This document shows positions 21,031 to 31,948 of a stretch of DNA of 64,000 nt, one piece after another. The notes beneath the pieces are model-generated. The model searched no databases. It was not told the origin of the DNA and worked only from the letters and a program-made list of their open reading frames with translations. Source of the DNA: Megascapheus bottae (taxonomy: Eukaryota; Chordata; Mammalia; Rodentia; Geomyidae); the NCBI GenBank assembly GCA_024803745.1, contig JANJXV010000043.1, positions 521,001-585,000 of the forward strand, written 5' to 3'. Numbering within the stretch: position 1 is the first letter of the stretch; each line of letters starts with the position of its first letter. Made by a program: the position numbers and the translations under genes.

Positions 21031-24000
21031 GATTGTGACGGTGAGGTTTCGTGTTAGTGTTAGGGTGACGGTGAGTGTTAGGGTTATGGTTTGGGGTAGG
21101 TTTAGGGTTAAGTTTTGGATTAGGGTTGGTGTTAGGGTTAGGGTTAGGGTTAGGGTTAGGGTTAGAGTTAGGGTGAGGGTGAGGGTCAAGTTTAGGTTTA
21201 GGGTTAGGATTAATATTGGGGTGAGGGTCAGAGTTAGGTTTAGGGTTACGTTTAGAGTTAGGATTAATGTTAGGGTTAGGGTTAGGGTGAGGGTTAGGGT
21301 TAGGATTAGGTTTAGTGTGCGGGTGAAGGTTAGGGTAGTGTAAGGGTTAAGGTTAGGGTTAGGGTGAGGGTGAGGGTGAGGTTTTGGGTTACGGTGAGGG
21401 TGCGGGTGAGGTTTAGGTTTAGGGTGAGGTTTAGTGTTAGGGTTAGGTTTAGGGTTCAGGTAAAGTTGAGGGTTAAGGTGAGGGTTAGGTGACGGATAGG
21501 GTGAGGGTTAGGGTTTTGGTTACTGTTAGGGTTATGGTTACGGTGAGGGTTAGGTTTAGGTTTGGGTTAGGGGGAGGGTGAAGATGAGGGTTAGGATGAG
21601 GGTGAGGGTTAGGGTAAGAGTTAGAGTTAGGGTTTGGGTTAGGCTTAGGCTTAGGGTGATGGTGAGGGATTGGGTGATTATGACAGTTTGGGTTAGGGTT
21701 AGGGTGAGGATGAGGGGGAGGGGGAGGGTTAGGGTTTGAGTAAGGGTGATCATTAGGGTTAGGGTTAGTAAGAAGGTGAGAGTGAGGGTTAGGGTGAGGG
21801 TGAGGGGGAGGGTTAGGCTGAGGGTTAGGTTTAGGGTTAGGGTTAGGGTGAGGGTTAGGGTTAGGTTTAGGGTTAGGTAAGGGTGAGGGTTATGTTGTGG
21901 GTGATTGTGACGTTGAGGGTCAGGGTTAGTGTTAGGGTGAGGGTGAGGGTGAGGTTGAGGGTGAGGGTTAGGGTTATGGTTAGGGTTAGGGTTAGGATCA
22001 GGGTGAGGCTGAGGTTCATGGTGAGGTTTAGGGTTAGGCTTAATATTAGGGTTAGGTTCAGGGTTAGGTTTAGGGTTATGGTTAGAGTTAGGGTTAGTGT
22101 TAGGTTTAGGGTGAAGGTTATTGTGAGGGTTAGGGTGAGGGTTAGGGTTAGGGAGAGGGTTAGGTTTAGCATTAGATTTAGTGTGCAGATGAGGGTTAGG
22201 GTAGTGTGAGGGTTAAGGTTAGGGTTAGGGTGAGGGTTAGGGTTAGGTTTCGGGTAAAGTTAAGGGTTAGGATGCGGGTTATGGTGATGGTTAGGCTGAG
22301 GGGTAGGGTTAGGGTTGTGTTAGGGTGAGGGTGAAGTTGAGGGTTAGGATGAGGGTTTTGATGAGAGTTAGGGTTAGGGTTGGGGTTAGGAGTAGGGTGA
22401 GGGTTAGGGTTGGGTTATGGTAAGGGTTAGGGTTAGGGATAGGGTGAGGGTGAGGGTGAGGTTTAGGATTATGGTTGGTGTTAGGGTGAGATTTAAGTTT
22501 TGGGTTAGGGTTAGGGTTAGGATTAGAGTTCGGGTAAGGGTGAGGGTTAGGGTGAGGCTTAGGGTTAGATTTAGGGTGAGGGTTAGGTTGAGGGTTAGTG
22601 TTAGGGTTAGGGTTAGGGTTAGGGTGAAGGTTGGGGTGAGGGTGAAGGTTAGTGTGAGGTTTAGGTCTAGGGTTAAGTTGAGGGTTAGGGTGTGGTGTAA
22701 GGTGAGGGTGAGCGTAAGGGTAAGGGTTAGGGTTAGGGTTTGTGTTAGCGTTATGGTTAGGGTTCGGTTAGGGTGATTGATAGAGTTAGCGTTAGGCTGA
22801 GGGTGAGGGTGAGGGTTAGGGTTAGGGTTAGGGTCAGGGTGAGAGTTAGGTTTAGGGTAAGGGTTAGGGTTAGTTTTAGGGTTAGGTGAGGGTGAGGGTG
22901 AGGTGAGACTTAGGGTTAGAGTGAGGGTGAGGCTTAGGGTTAGGGTGAGGGTGAGATTTAAGTTTAGGGTTCGGGTAAGGATTAGGGTTAGGTTTAAATT
23001 TTGGGTTAGGGTTAGTGTTACGGTTAGCGTTAGAGTATGTGTAAGGGTGAGGGTGAGGGTTAGTGTGAGGGTCAGGGTTAAGGTTAATATTAGGGTTAGG
23101 GTCAGGGTTAGGTATAGGTTTACGGTTATGGTTAGGGTTAGGACGAGGGTTAGGTTGAGTGTTAGGGTGAGGGTGAGGATTAGGGTTAGGCTGAGGCTTA
23201 GGCTTGGGGTTATTCTTAGGGTGATGGTGAGGGTTAGGGTGAGTGTGTGGGTTAGGGTTAAATTTAGATTGAGGTTGAGGGTGAGGGTGAGGGTTAGGGT
23301 TAGGGTTAGGAAGAAGGTGAGAATGAGGGTTAGGTTGAGGGTGAAGTTGATGGTGAGGGTTAGGCTGAGGGTTAGGTTTAGGGTTAGGGTGTGGGTTAGG
23401 GTTAGGTTTAGGGTGTGGGTTAGGGTGAGGGTTAGGGTGTGGGTGATTGTGACGGTGAGGGTTAGGGTTAAGTTTTGGGTTAGGGTTAGTGTTAGTGTTA
23501 GTGTTAGGGTTAGGGTTAAGGTTAGGGTTAGAGTTAGGGTGAGGGTGAGGGTCATGTTGAGGTTTATTAGTATTAATATTGAGGTTGGGGTCAGGGTTAG
23601 GTTTAGGGTTCCTTTGAGTTAGAATTAATGTTAGGATTAGGGTGAAGGTTAGGGTGAGAGTTAGGGTTAGGGTTAGGGTTAGGATTAGGTTTAGTGTGTG
23701 TGTGATGGTTAGGGTAGTGTGAGGGTTAGGGATAGGGTGAGGGTGAGGGTGAGGTTTAGGGTTAGCGTGAGGGTGCGGCTGAGGTTTAGGGTTAGGGTTA
23801 GGGTGAGGGTTTGGTTTAGGGTTGGGTTAGGGGGAGAGTAAAGATGAGGGCTAGGGTGAGGGTGAGGATTAGGGTGAGAATTATGGTTAGGGTTAGATTT
23901 AGGCTTAGGCTTAGGGTTATGTTGAAAGTTAGGGTGAGGGTAACGGTTAGGGTTAGTAAGAAGGTGAGAGTGAGGTTTAGGGTGAATGTGAGGGTTAGGG

Positions 24001-24700
24001 TGAGGTTGAGGGTGAGGGTTAGGGTTAGGTTTAGGGTTAGGATTAGGGTGATTGTTAGTGTTAGTGTTAGTGTGAGGGTGAGGGTAAGGGTTACGGTTAG
24101 GGTCAGGGTGAGAGTTAGGGTTAGGGTAAGGTTTAGTGTTAGGGTGAGGGTGAGGGTTAGGGTTAGGGTGAGGGTGAGGGTTAAGTTTAGGTTTAGGGTT
24201 AGGATTAGTGTTAGGGTAAGTTTTGGGTTAGGGTTAGTGTTGGGTTAGCGTTAGAGTTAGAGTTAGGGTAAGGGTGAGGGTGAGGGTAAGTGTGAGGGTT
24301 AGGGTTAGGGTTAATGTTAGGGTTAGGGTCAGGGTTAGGTTTAGGGTTAGGGTTAGGGTTAGGATTAGGGTTAGGGTGAGGGTTAGGGTGAGAGTTAGGG
24401 TTAAGGTTAGGGTTAGTGTTAGGATTAGGGTTATGGTTAGGGGTAGGTTTAGGGTTAAGTTTTGGGTTACGGTTGGTGTTAGTGTTAGGGTTAGGCTTAG
24501 AGTTAGGGTGAGGGTGAGGGTTTAGTTTAGGTTTGGGGTTAGGATTAATATAGGGGTTAGGGTCAGGGTTAGGTTTAGGGTTACGTTTAGTTAGGATTAA
24601 TCTTAGCGTTAAGGTGAGGGTTAGGGTTAGGGTTTGGGTGAGGGTTAGGGTTAGGATTAGGTTTAGTGTGCGGGTGAGGGTTAGGGTATTGTGAGGGTTA
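21031..24700 (+). repeat. Diverged higher-order repeats in proximal array
   Basis: Two landmarks recur in fixed order. GATTGTGACG(G/T)TGAGG occurs at 21031, 21903 and 23445. GATTAGGTTTAGTGTG, often followed by GGGTAGTGTGAGGG, occurs with its TTTAGTGTG at 21311, 22178, 23690, 24662 and again at 29531. Landmark-to-landmark distances are 280, 275 and 245 bp, with unit spacing of about 0.87, 1.5 and 1.0 kb. This indicates expansion by unequal exchange of kilobase blocks, not just hexamer slippage. Confidence 0.7.
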
Positions 24701-27700
24701 GGGTTAGGGTGAGTGTGAGGGGGAGGTTTTGGGTTACGGTGAGGGTGAGGGAGAGGTTTAGGGTTAGGGTGAGGGTTAGGGTTAGGTTTAGGTTTAGGGT
24801 TCGGGTGAAGTTGACGGTTAGAGTGGGGGTTCGGGTGACGGGTAGGCTGAGGGTTAGGGTTAGGGTTACTGAGGGTTATGGTTAGGGTGAGGGTTAGGTT
24901 TAGGTTTGGGTTAGGGTGAGGGTGAAGATGAGGGTGAGAGTTAGGGTTAGGGTTAGGCTTAGGCCTAGTGTTTGGCTTAGGCATATGGTGATGGTGAGGG
25001 TTTGGGTGAGTGTGAGGGTTAGGGTTAGGATTAGGGTAAGGATGAGGGGGAGGGGGAGGGGGAGGGTTTGGGTTATGGTTAGTGTTACGATGAGGGTGAG
25101 GGTGAGGTTGAGGGTTAGGGTGAGGGTTAGGGTGAGGGTGAGGGTTAGGGTTATGGTTATGGGTATGGTTAGGGTGAGGGTCAGGGTCAGGGTTATGGTT
25201 AGGGTTAGGGTTAGGGTCAGGGTTATGGTGAGGGTGAGGGTTAGGGTTAGGTTTTGGGTTAGGGTTAGGGTTAAGGTGAGAGTCAGGTTTAGGCTTAGTG
25301 TTAGCATGAGGGTGAGGCTTAGTGATAGGGTGAGCATTAGTGTGATGGTTAGGGTGAGAGTGAGGGTTAGACTTAGCTTCAGGGTTAGGGTTAGGGTGAG
25401 GGTAAGGGTTAGGGGTAGTTTTAGGGTTAGTGTTAGGTTTAGGGTTTGGGTTCAGGTGACGCTGAGTGTTAGGGTGAGGTTGAGGATGAGGTTTAGGGTT
25501 AGGTTACGGTTAGGTTTAGGATAAGGGTGAGGGTTGGGGTGAGGGTTAGGGTGAGGGTGAGGGTCAGGGTTAGGTTGAGGGTTCGGGTGAGGGTTAGGGT
25601 AAGGGTTAGGTTGAGGGTTAGGGTTGATGTTTGTTTTATGATTGGGGTTAGGGTTGGGGTGAGTGTTAGGGTTAGGTTTATGGTTAGGGTTAGGGTTAGG
25701 CTGAGGGTCATGGTGAGTGTTAGGGTTAGGGTTAGTGTTACGTTGAAAGTTAGGGTTAGGGTTAGATTGAGGGTTAGGGTTAGGGTGACAGTGAGAGTGA
25801 GAATGAGGGTTAGGGTGATGGTGAGGGTGAGCGTTAGCGTATGGGTTAGGGTGAAGTTGAGTGCTAGGCTGAGGGTTAGGTTTAGGCTTACCGTTAGGGT
25901 TAGGGTTAGTGTTAGGGTTAGAGTTAGGTTTAGGTTTATGGTTAGGGTGAGGGTGAGAGTGAGGAAGAGGATTAGGGTTAGGTTTAGGATTAGAGTAAGG
26001 GTGAGGGTGAGGGTTAGGGTTAGAGTTAGGGTTTGCGTTAGGGTTAGGGTTAGGGTTAGGGTTAGGGTTAGGATTAGGGTTAAGGTGAGGATTACGGTAG
26101 GTTTACAATTAGGGTGAGGTTTGGGTTAGGGGGAGGGGGAGGAAGAGGGTTAGGTTTAGGGTTAGGGTTAGGGTTAGGATTAGGTTTAGGGCGAGGGTGA
26201 GGGTTAGGTTTAGAGTTAGGTTTAGTGTTAGGTTTAGGGTTAGGCTTAGGAATAGCCTGAGGGTTAGGTTGAGGGTGAGGGTTAATATTAAAGTTTAGGT
26301 TGAGGATGAGAGTTTGGGTGAGTGTTCAAGTTAGGTTTAGGATTAGGGTTAGGTTTAGGGTTAGGGTTAAGTTTAGGGATAGGGTAAGGGTGAGGGTGAG
26401 GTTGAGGGTGAGGGTTAGGATGATGGTTAGGGTTAGGATTGGTTTAGGATGAGAGCTTAGGTTAGGGTTAGTGTTAGGGTTAGGTTTATGGTTATGGTTA
26501 GGGTGAGGGTTAGGTTTAGGGTGAGGGTGAGGTTGACGGTCAGGTTCAGGGTTAGGGAGAGGGTGAGGTTTAGGTTAAGAGTTAGGATTAGGGTTAGGGT
26601 TAGGGTGAACGTGAGGGTGAGAGTTAGGATGATGGTGTGAGTTAGGGTTAGGGTTAGCGTTAGGGTGAGGGTGAGGGTTAGGTTTAGGGTTAGGGTAAGG
26701 TTGAGGGTGAAGGTGAGTTTTAGGGTTAGGGTGAGGGTGAGAGTGAGGGTTAGGGAGAGTGTGAGTGTGAGCTTTACGGTGAGGGTTAGGGTGAGGGTTA
26801 CAGTTAGGCTGAGGGTTAGGGTTAGGGTTAGGGTGAGGGTGAGGGGTAGGATTAGGGTTAGGGTGAGTGTTGGGTTAGGGTGATGGTTAGGGTTAGTGTT
26901 AGGGTTAGGGTTAGGGTGAGGGTGACGAGAAGGTGAGAGTTTGTGCAAGGGTGAGGGGTAGGGTTAGGCTTAGGGAGAGGGTCAGGGTTAGGGTTAGAGT
27001 AAGGATGAGGGTGAGAGTGAGGGTTAGGGTGAAGGTGAGGGTGAGGGTGATGTTGAGGGTTAGTATTATGGTGAGGGTGAGGGTGAGTGTGAGGGTTAGG
27101 TTTAGGGTTAGGTTTATGGTTAGGGTTAATATTAGGGTGAGGGTTAGGGTTAGGGTAGGGTTGGGGTTGGGTAACGTTTTAGGTTAGAGTGAGGATGAGG
27201 GTGAGGTTTAGGGTTAGGGTTAACTTTTGGGTTAAGCTTAGGGTTATGGTTAGGATTAGGGTTAAAGTTAGTGTGAGGGTGAGGGTCAGGGTGAGGTTTA
27301 CGTGAGTGTTAGGGTTAGGGTGAGGGTTAGGGTTAGGATTAAGTTTAGTGTGAGGGTGAGGATTAGGTTGAGGGTGAGGGTTAGAGTTATGATTAGAGTT
27401 AGGTTGAGGGTTAGAGTGAGGGTTATGGTTAGGATGATGGTGAGGTTTAGGGTTAGGCTGAGGGTGAGGGTGAGGATGAGGGTTAGGGTTAGGGTAATGG
27501 TGAGAATTAGGGTGAGGGTTAGGGTTAAGCTTACTGTTAGTTTTTGGGTTTGTATTAGGGTTAGGTTTAAGGTGAGGGTGAGGGTGAAGGTGAGGGTTAG
27601 GGTTAGGGTGAAGGTGAGGGTTAGGGTAAGAGTGCTGGTGAGGGTTAGAATGAGGGTTAGGATTAGGGTTAGGGTTAGGGTTGGCGTGAGGGTGAGGGTT

Positions 27701-30700
27701 AGTGTTTGGATTAGGGTTAGGGTGAGGTTGAGGGTGAGGGTTGGGGAAGGTGTGAGGGTGAGAGTGAGGGTGAGGGTGAGGGTGAGGGTTAGGATGAGGT
27801 TTAGGGTGAGGGTGAAAGTTAGGCTGAGGGTTAGGATTAGGGTTAGGGTTAGGTTTAGGTTTAGGATTAGCGTTAATGTGAAGGTGAGGGATAGGGTTAG
27901 GGGTAGGTTTAGGGTTAAGTTTTGTGTTATGGTTATGGTTAGGGTTAGTGTTAGGGTTAAGGATAGAGTCAGGTTGAGGGTGAGGGTTAGGGTGAGAGTT
28001 AGGGTTAGGGTTCGGTGAGGATTAGGGTTAGGGTTGCGGTTAGGATTAGGGTTAGAATTAGGCATAGGGTGTGGGTTAGGGTGAGGGTTAAGTTTAGGAT
28101 TAGGGTTATGGTTAGGGTTAGGATTAGAGTTAGGGTTAGGGTTAGGGTAATTGTTAGTGTTAGGGTTAGGGTAAGGGTTAGGGTTAGGTTTTGCCCTAAT
28201 GCTAGTGTTATTGTTAGGTTTAGGGTTAAGTTTTGGCTTAGGGTTAGAGTGAGGGTTAGGGTGAGTTTTAGGGTGAGGTTTAGGGTTAGGGTGAGGGTTA
28301 GGGTTCGGATTAGGTTTAGTGTGAGAGTGAGGGTTAGGGTGAGTGTGAGGGTTAGGGTTAGGGTTAGGGTGATGGTTAGGGTGAGGGTTAGGGTTAGTGT
28401 GAGGGTGAGGGTTAGGGTTAGGCTTTGGGTGAGGGTTTCGGTTAGGGTTAGGGTTAGTTTTAGGGTTAGGGTGAGGCTTATTTAAAGGGTTAGGGTGAGG
28501 GTTAGGGGGAGGGTTACTTTTTGGATGAGGGTGAGGGTGAGGGTTAGGGTTAGGTTTAAGATTAGGGTGAAGGTGAGGGTTAGGGTGAGGGTTAGGGTGA
28601 GGGTTAGGATTAGGGTTAAGGTTAGGGTTAGGGTTGGGTTGAGGGTGAGGGTGAGGGTTAGTGTTTGGGTTAGATTTAGGGTGAGGTTGAGGGTGAAGGT
28701 TGGGGTAGGTTTGAGTTTGAGAGTGAGGGTTAGGGTGAGGGTGAGGGTGAGTGTTAGTTTGAGGGTTAGGGTGAGGGTTAGGGTTATGGTTAGGGTTAGG
28801 TTTAGGTTTAGGATTAGGTTTAACGAGAGGGTGAGGGTTAGGCTTAGGGTTAAGTTTAAGGTTAAGTTTTGGATTAGGGTTAGGGTTAGGGTTAGAGTTA
28901 GGCTAAGAGTGAACATGAGGGTTAGGGTGATGATTAGGGTGAGGGTTAGGGTTAGGTTTAGGGTTTATGTTTGGGTTAGGTTTAGGATTAGGATAAGGGT
29001 TATTGTTAGGGTGAGGGTGAGGGTTAAGGTGAGGGTGAGGGTGACGGTTATGGTTTTGGTTATGGTTAGGGTTAGGTTTAGGTTTAGGTTTAGGTTTAGG
29101 TTGGGTGTGAGGGTTACTCTTAGTGTTAGGGTGAGGGTGATGGCTAGGATTTGGATTAATTTTATGGTGATGGTGACGATTAGGGTGAGTGCCAGGGTTA
29201 GGGTGAGGGTGAGGGTTAGGGTTAGGGTTATGTAAGGGTGAGTGTTAAGGCGAGAGTGAGGGTGAGGGTGAAGGTTAGGGTTCGTGATAGGGTGAGGGTG
29301 AGGGTTAGGGTTAGGGTTACGTTTTGGGTTAGTGTTAGTGTTAGGATTAGGGTTAGGGTTAGGGTTACAGTTAGGGTAAGGGTGAGGGTGAGGGTCAGGT
29401 GAGGTTTAGGGTTAGGATTAGGGTTAGGGTTAGGTTTAGGGTTAGGGTGAGGGTGAGGGTTAGGGTTAGGGTTAGGGAGAGTGATAGGGTAAGGGTTAGG
29501 TTTAGGGTGAGGGTTAGGGATAGGATTAGGTTTAGTGTGAGGGGGAGGATTAGGGTAGTGTGAGGGTTAGGGTGAGGGTGAGGGTGAGGGTGAGAGTTAG
29601 GGTTAGTGTGAGGGTGAGGGTGAGTGTTAGGGTTAGGGTTTGTTTTAGGGTGAGGGTGAGGGTTAGGGTGAGGGTTAGGCTGAGGGTTAGGGTTAGGGTT
29701 AGTGTTAGGGTAATGTTTAGGGTGAGGGTTAGAGTTAGGTTTTAGGTTAGATTTAGGGTTAGGGTTCGGTGAGGGAAAGTGTGAGGGTTAGGAATAGGGT
29801 TAGGGTAAGTGTTAGGGTGAGGGTTCGGGTTATGGTTAGGGTGAGGGTGAAGTTAGGGTGAGGGTTAGGGTGAGGGTTAGAGTGAGAGTTAGCGTGGGGG
29901 TGAGGGTGAGGGTGAGTGTTAACTTGAGGGTTAGTTTGAGGGTAAGGGTTAGGCTGAGAGTTAGGGTTGGGGTGAGGTTGAGAGTGAGGGGTAGGGTTAG
30001 GTTTAGGTTGAGGGCTGGGTTAGGGTGTTGGTTAGGTTTAAGTTTAGGGTTAGGGTTAGGGTGAAGGTGAGGGTTAGGGTGAGGGTTATGATGAAAGTGA
30101 GGGTAAGGGTAAGGGTTAGGTGTGGGTTAGGTTTAGGGATAGGGTTAGGGTGAGGGTGACGGTTAGGTTTAGGGTTAAGTTAAGAGTAAGGTTAAGGGTG
30201 AGGTTGAGGGTGAGGGTTAGGGTTTAAGCTGAGGGTAAGGGTTACGATGAAAATGAGGGTAAGAGTAAGGTTTAGGTGTGGGTTAGGGTTAGGGATAGGG
30301 CTAGGGTGAGGGTGACGGTTAGGTTTAGGGTTAAGTTTAGAGTAAGGATGAGGGTGAGGTTGAGGGTGAGGGTTAGGGTTTAGACTGAGGGTAATGGTTG
30401 GGTTAAATGTGAGGGTTAGTTTGAGGGTGAGGGTTAGGGTCAGGGTTAGGGTTAGGATTAGGGTGCGGGTTAGGGTGAGGGTGAGGGTTAGTGTTAGGGT
30501 TAGGTTTAGGGTTAGGGTTATGGTTAGGATTAGGGTTAGGTGAGGGTGAGGTTTAGGGTTAGGGTTCGTGTGAGGGTGAGGGTTATGGTTGGGGTGAGAG
30601 TGAACGTTAGATTGAGGGTTAGGGTTATGGTTAGGTTTAGGGTTATGTTTAGGGTTAGCATGAAGGTATGGGTCAGGGTGAGGGTTAGGGTGAGGATAAG

Positions 30701-31335
30701 GAGAAAGTTTAGGTTTAGGGTTAAGGTTAGGGTCAGGGTGAGAGTTAGGGTGAGGGTAAGGTTTGCGGTAAGTGTGAGGGTTAGTTTGAGGGTGAGGGTT
30801 AGGGTTAGGATTAGGGTAGGTTTAGGGTTAGGGTAGGGTGAGGGTTAGGGTGAGGGTGAGGGTGAGGGTTAGCGTTAGGAATGGGTTAGGGTGAGGGTGA
30901 GGGTGTGGTTTAGCATTAGGAATGGGTTAGGGTGAGGGTGAAGGTTAGGGTTAGTGTTAGGGTTAGTGTTAGGGTGAGGGTTATAGTTAGGATGTGGGGG
31001 AGCGGGAAGGTTAGGGTGAGGTTTAGGGTTAGGGTTACGTTTAGGGTTAGGATTAGGGTTAGGGTCAGGGTTACTGTGAGTGTTAGGGTGAGGGTTAGGG
31101 AAAGCGTGAGTGTGAGGATGAGGTTTAGGGTTAGGGTTAGGGTTAGGATGAGGGTGTGGGTTAGGTTTAGGGTTAGGGTGAGGGTTAGGTTTAGGGTTAG
31201 GGTTAGGGGTAGGTTTAGTATTAGGGTTAACATGAGGGTAAGGGTTAGGGTTAGGGTGATGGTGAGGGTTAGGGTGAGGGTTAGCATGAGGGTTGGTGTT
31301 AGAGTGAGGGTTATGTTGAAGGTTAAGGTGAGGGT

Positions 31336-31703
31336 TGTACAGAGCCATTGCAATCGCCATTACAAGATGGCGCTGACATCTGCCTCCGTGGTTGCTTTTC
31401 TGAGTTGTTTATCTAAAAGTTTCCAGGAAGAGATTCGACTGTTCATGCCCTTAATGCGTGATCGGAAGTATGCATGTAGCCATATTACTGTGTGTCCGGA
31501 GTGTGCTGGAGATATGCTTGTAGTTAATTGGATGTTAGTGTTTAAGGAAATAATTGTGATTTGTTGATAGGCCTATTTCAGGTCTATGTTTGAGGAAGCT
31601 GGGGTCGACCCAGCATGGCTATACTAGCTTGCTGAATAAACTTCTGCTCGAGAAGAAATTATCCTTGTTGTGTCCTTCCTTGGCGGCCAAGGGGGTCGCG
31701 ACA
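31336..31703 (+). mobile_element. 5' LTR of the class II provirus
   Basis: TG...CA ends (TGTACAGAG to GTCGCGACA), 368 bp. A YY1-type AAGATGGCGCTGA is at 31364-31376 and the polyadenylation signal AATAAA at 31635-31640. The TATA-like position reads TATTTCA (31574-31580), weaker than TATTTAA in the 3' LTR. By eye it differs from the 3' LTR at roughly 20 positions plus a short indel near 31662, about 5 percent, so the insertion is several million years old rather than recent. Confidence 0.95.
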
Positions 31704-31705
31704 AC

Positions 31706-31723
31706 TGGTGGCCCCTACAGGGA
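31706..31723 (+). promoter_or_regulatory. Candidate tRNA primer-binding site
   Basis: TGGTGGCCCCTACAGGGA begins two bases after the LTR's terminal CA, where a primer-binding site is expected, and it starts with the required TGG. I cannot assign the tRNA: it matches neither the lysine sites of betaretroviruses nor the phenylalanine site of IAPs that I know. Confidence 0.6.
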
Positions 31724-31768
31724 CCCTCCTACACTTCAGAACTCGAGGATTGGTGCACCGGTAAGTTT

Positions 31769-31896
31769 CCCAGGTAAGGGGAACCGATTAAAGTCCCAGG
31801 TGAGCAGGACCAATTTAAGTCCCGGAAAGAGGGACCGATTGAAGTCCCAGGTAAGAGGGACTGATTAAAGTCCCGGGTAAGAGGGACCGATTACTT
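31769..31896 (+). repeat. Five 26-bp leader repeats containing splice-donor-like motifs
   Basis: Five tandem copies of about 25-26 bp, each starting CCC(A/G)GG and ending GA(C/T)(C/T)(G/A)ATT(A/T)AAGT or close to it. Starts are at 31769, 31795, 31821, 31846 and 31872. Three carry (C/G)(A/G)GGTAAG, one GGTGAG and one has lost the GT. A further GGTAAG lies just upstream at 31760. Retroviral leaders normally need one main donor for env mRNA; here several possible donors are arrayed in tandem upstream of gag. Confidence 0.8.
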
Positions 31897-31948
31897 CTGC
31901 TCTTTTCTGTAGATAAAGAAAGAGCAGGGGAAAAGCTCCAGTTTCAAG

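Larger units (their letters stand above)
18580..31335 (+). repeat. HS-alpha-like hexamer satellite array, proximal block
   Basis: This is 12.8 kb of degenerate hexamers. TTAGGG and TGAGGG dominate, with frequent TTTAGG, ATTAGG, GTTACGG and AGTGTTAGG variants and many 5- or 7-base register slips. The G-rich strand is always on plus. Such divergence is unlike a working telomere and fits the kangaroo-rat HS-alpha satellite (TTAGGG-type with variants, known from work in the 1970s). Long open frames on both strands follow from the hexamer: Val-Arg or Leu-Gly on plus, Leu-Thr or Pro-Asn on minus. They are not genes. Diverged higher-order repeats are visible within it. Confidence 0.93.

Noticed and set aside
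18644..31353. Dozens of long open frames in the proximal array (Val-Arg, Leu-Thr, Pro-Asn repeats)
   Set aside because: They follow automatically from a hexamer period divisible by three in which two of three plus frames lack stops. Composition is a pure dipeptide repeat and both strands are open at once, so there is no coding evidence.
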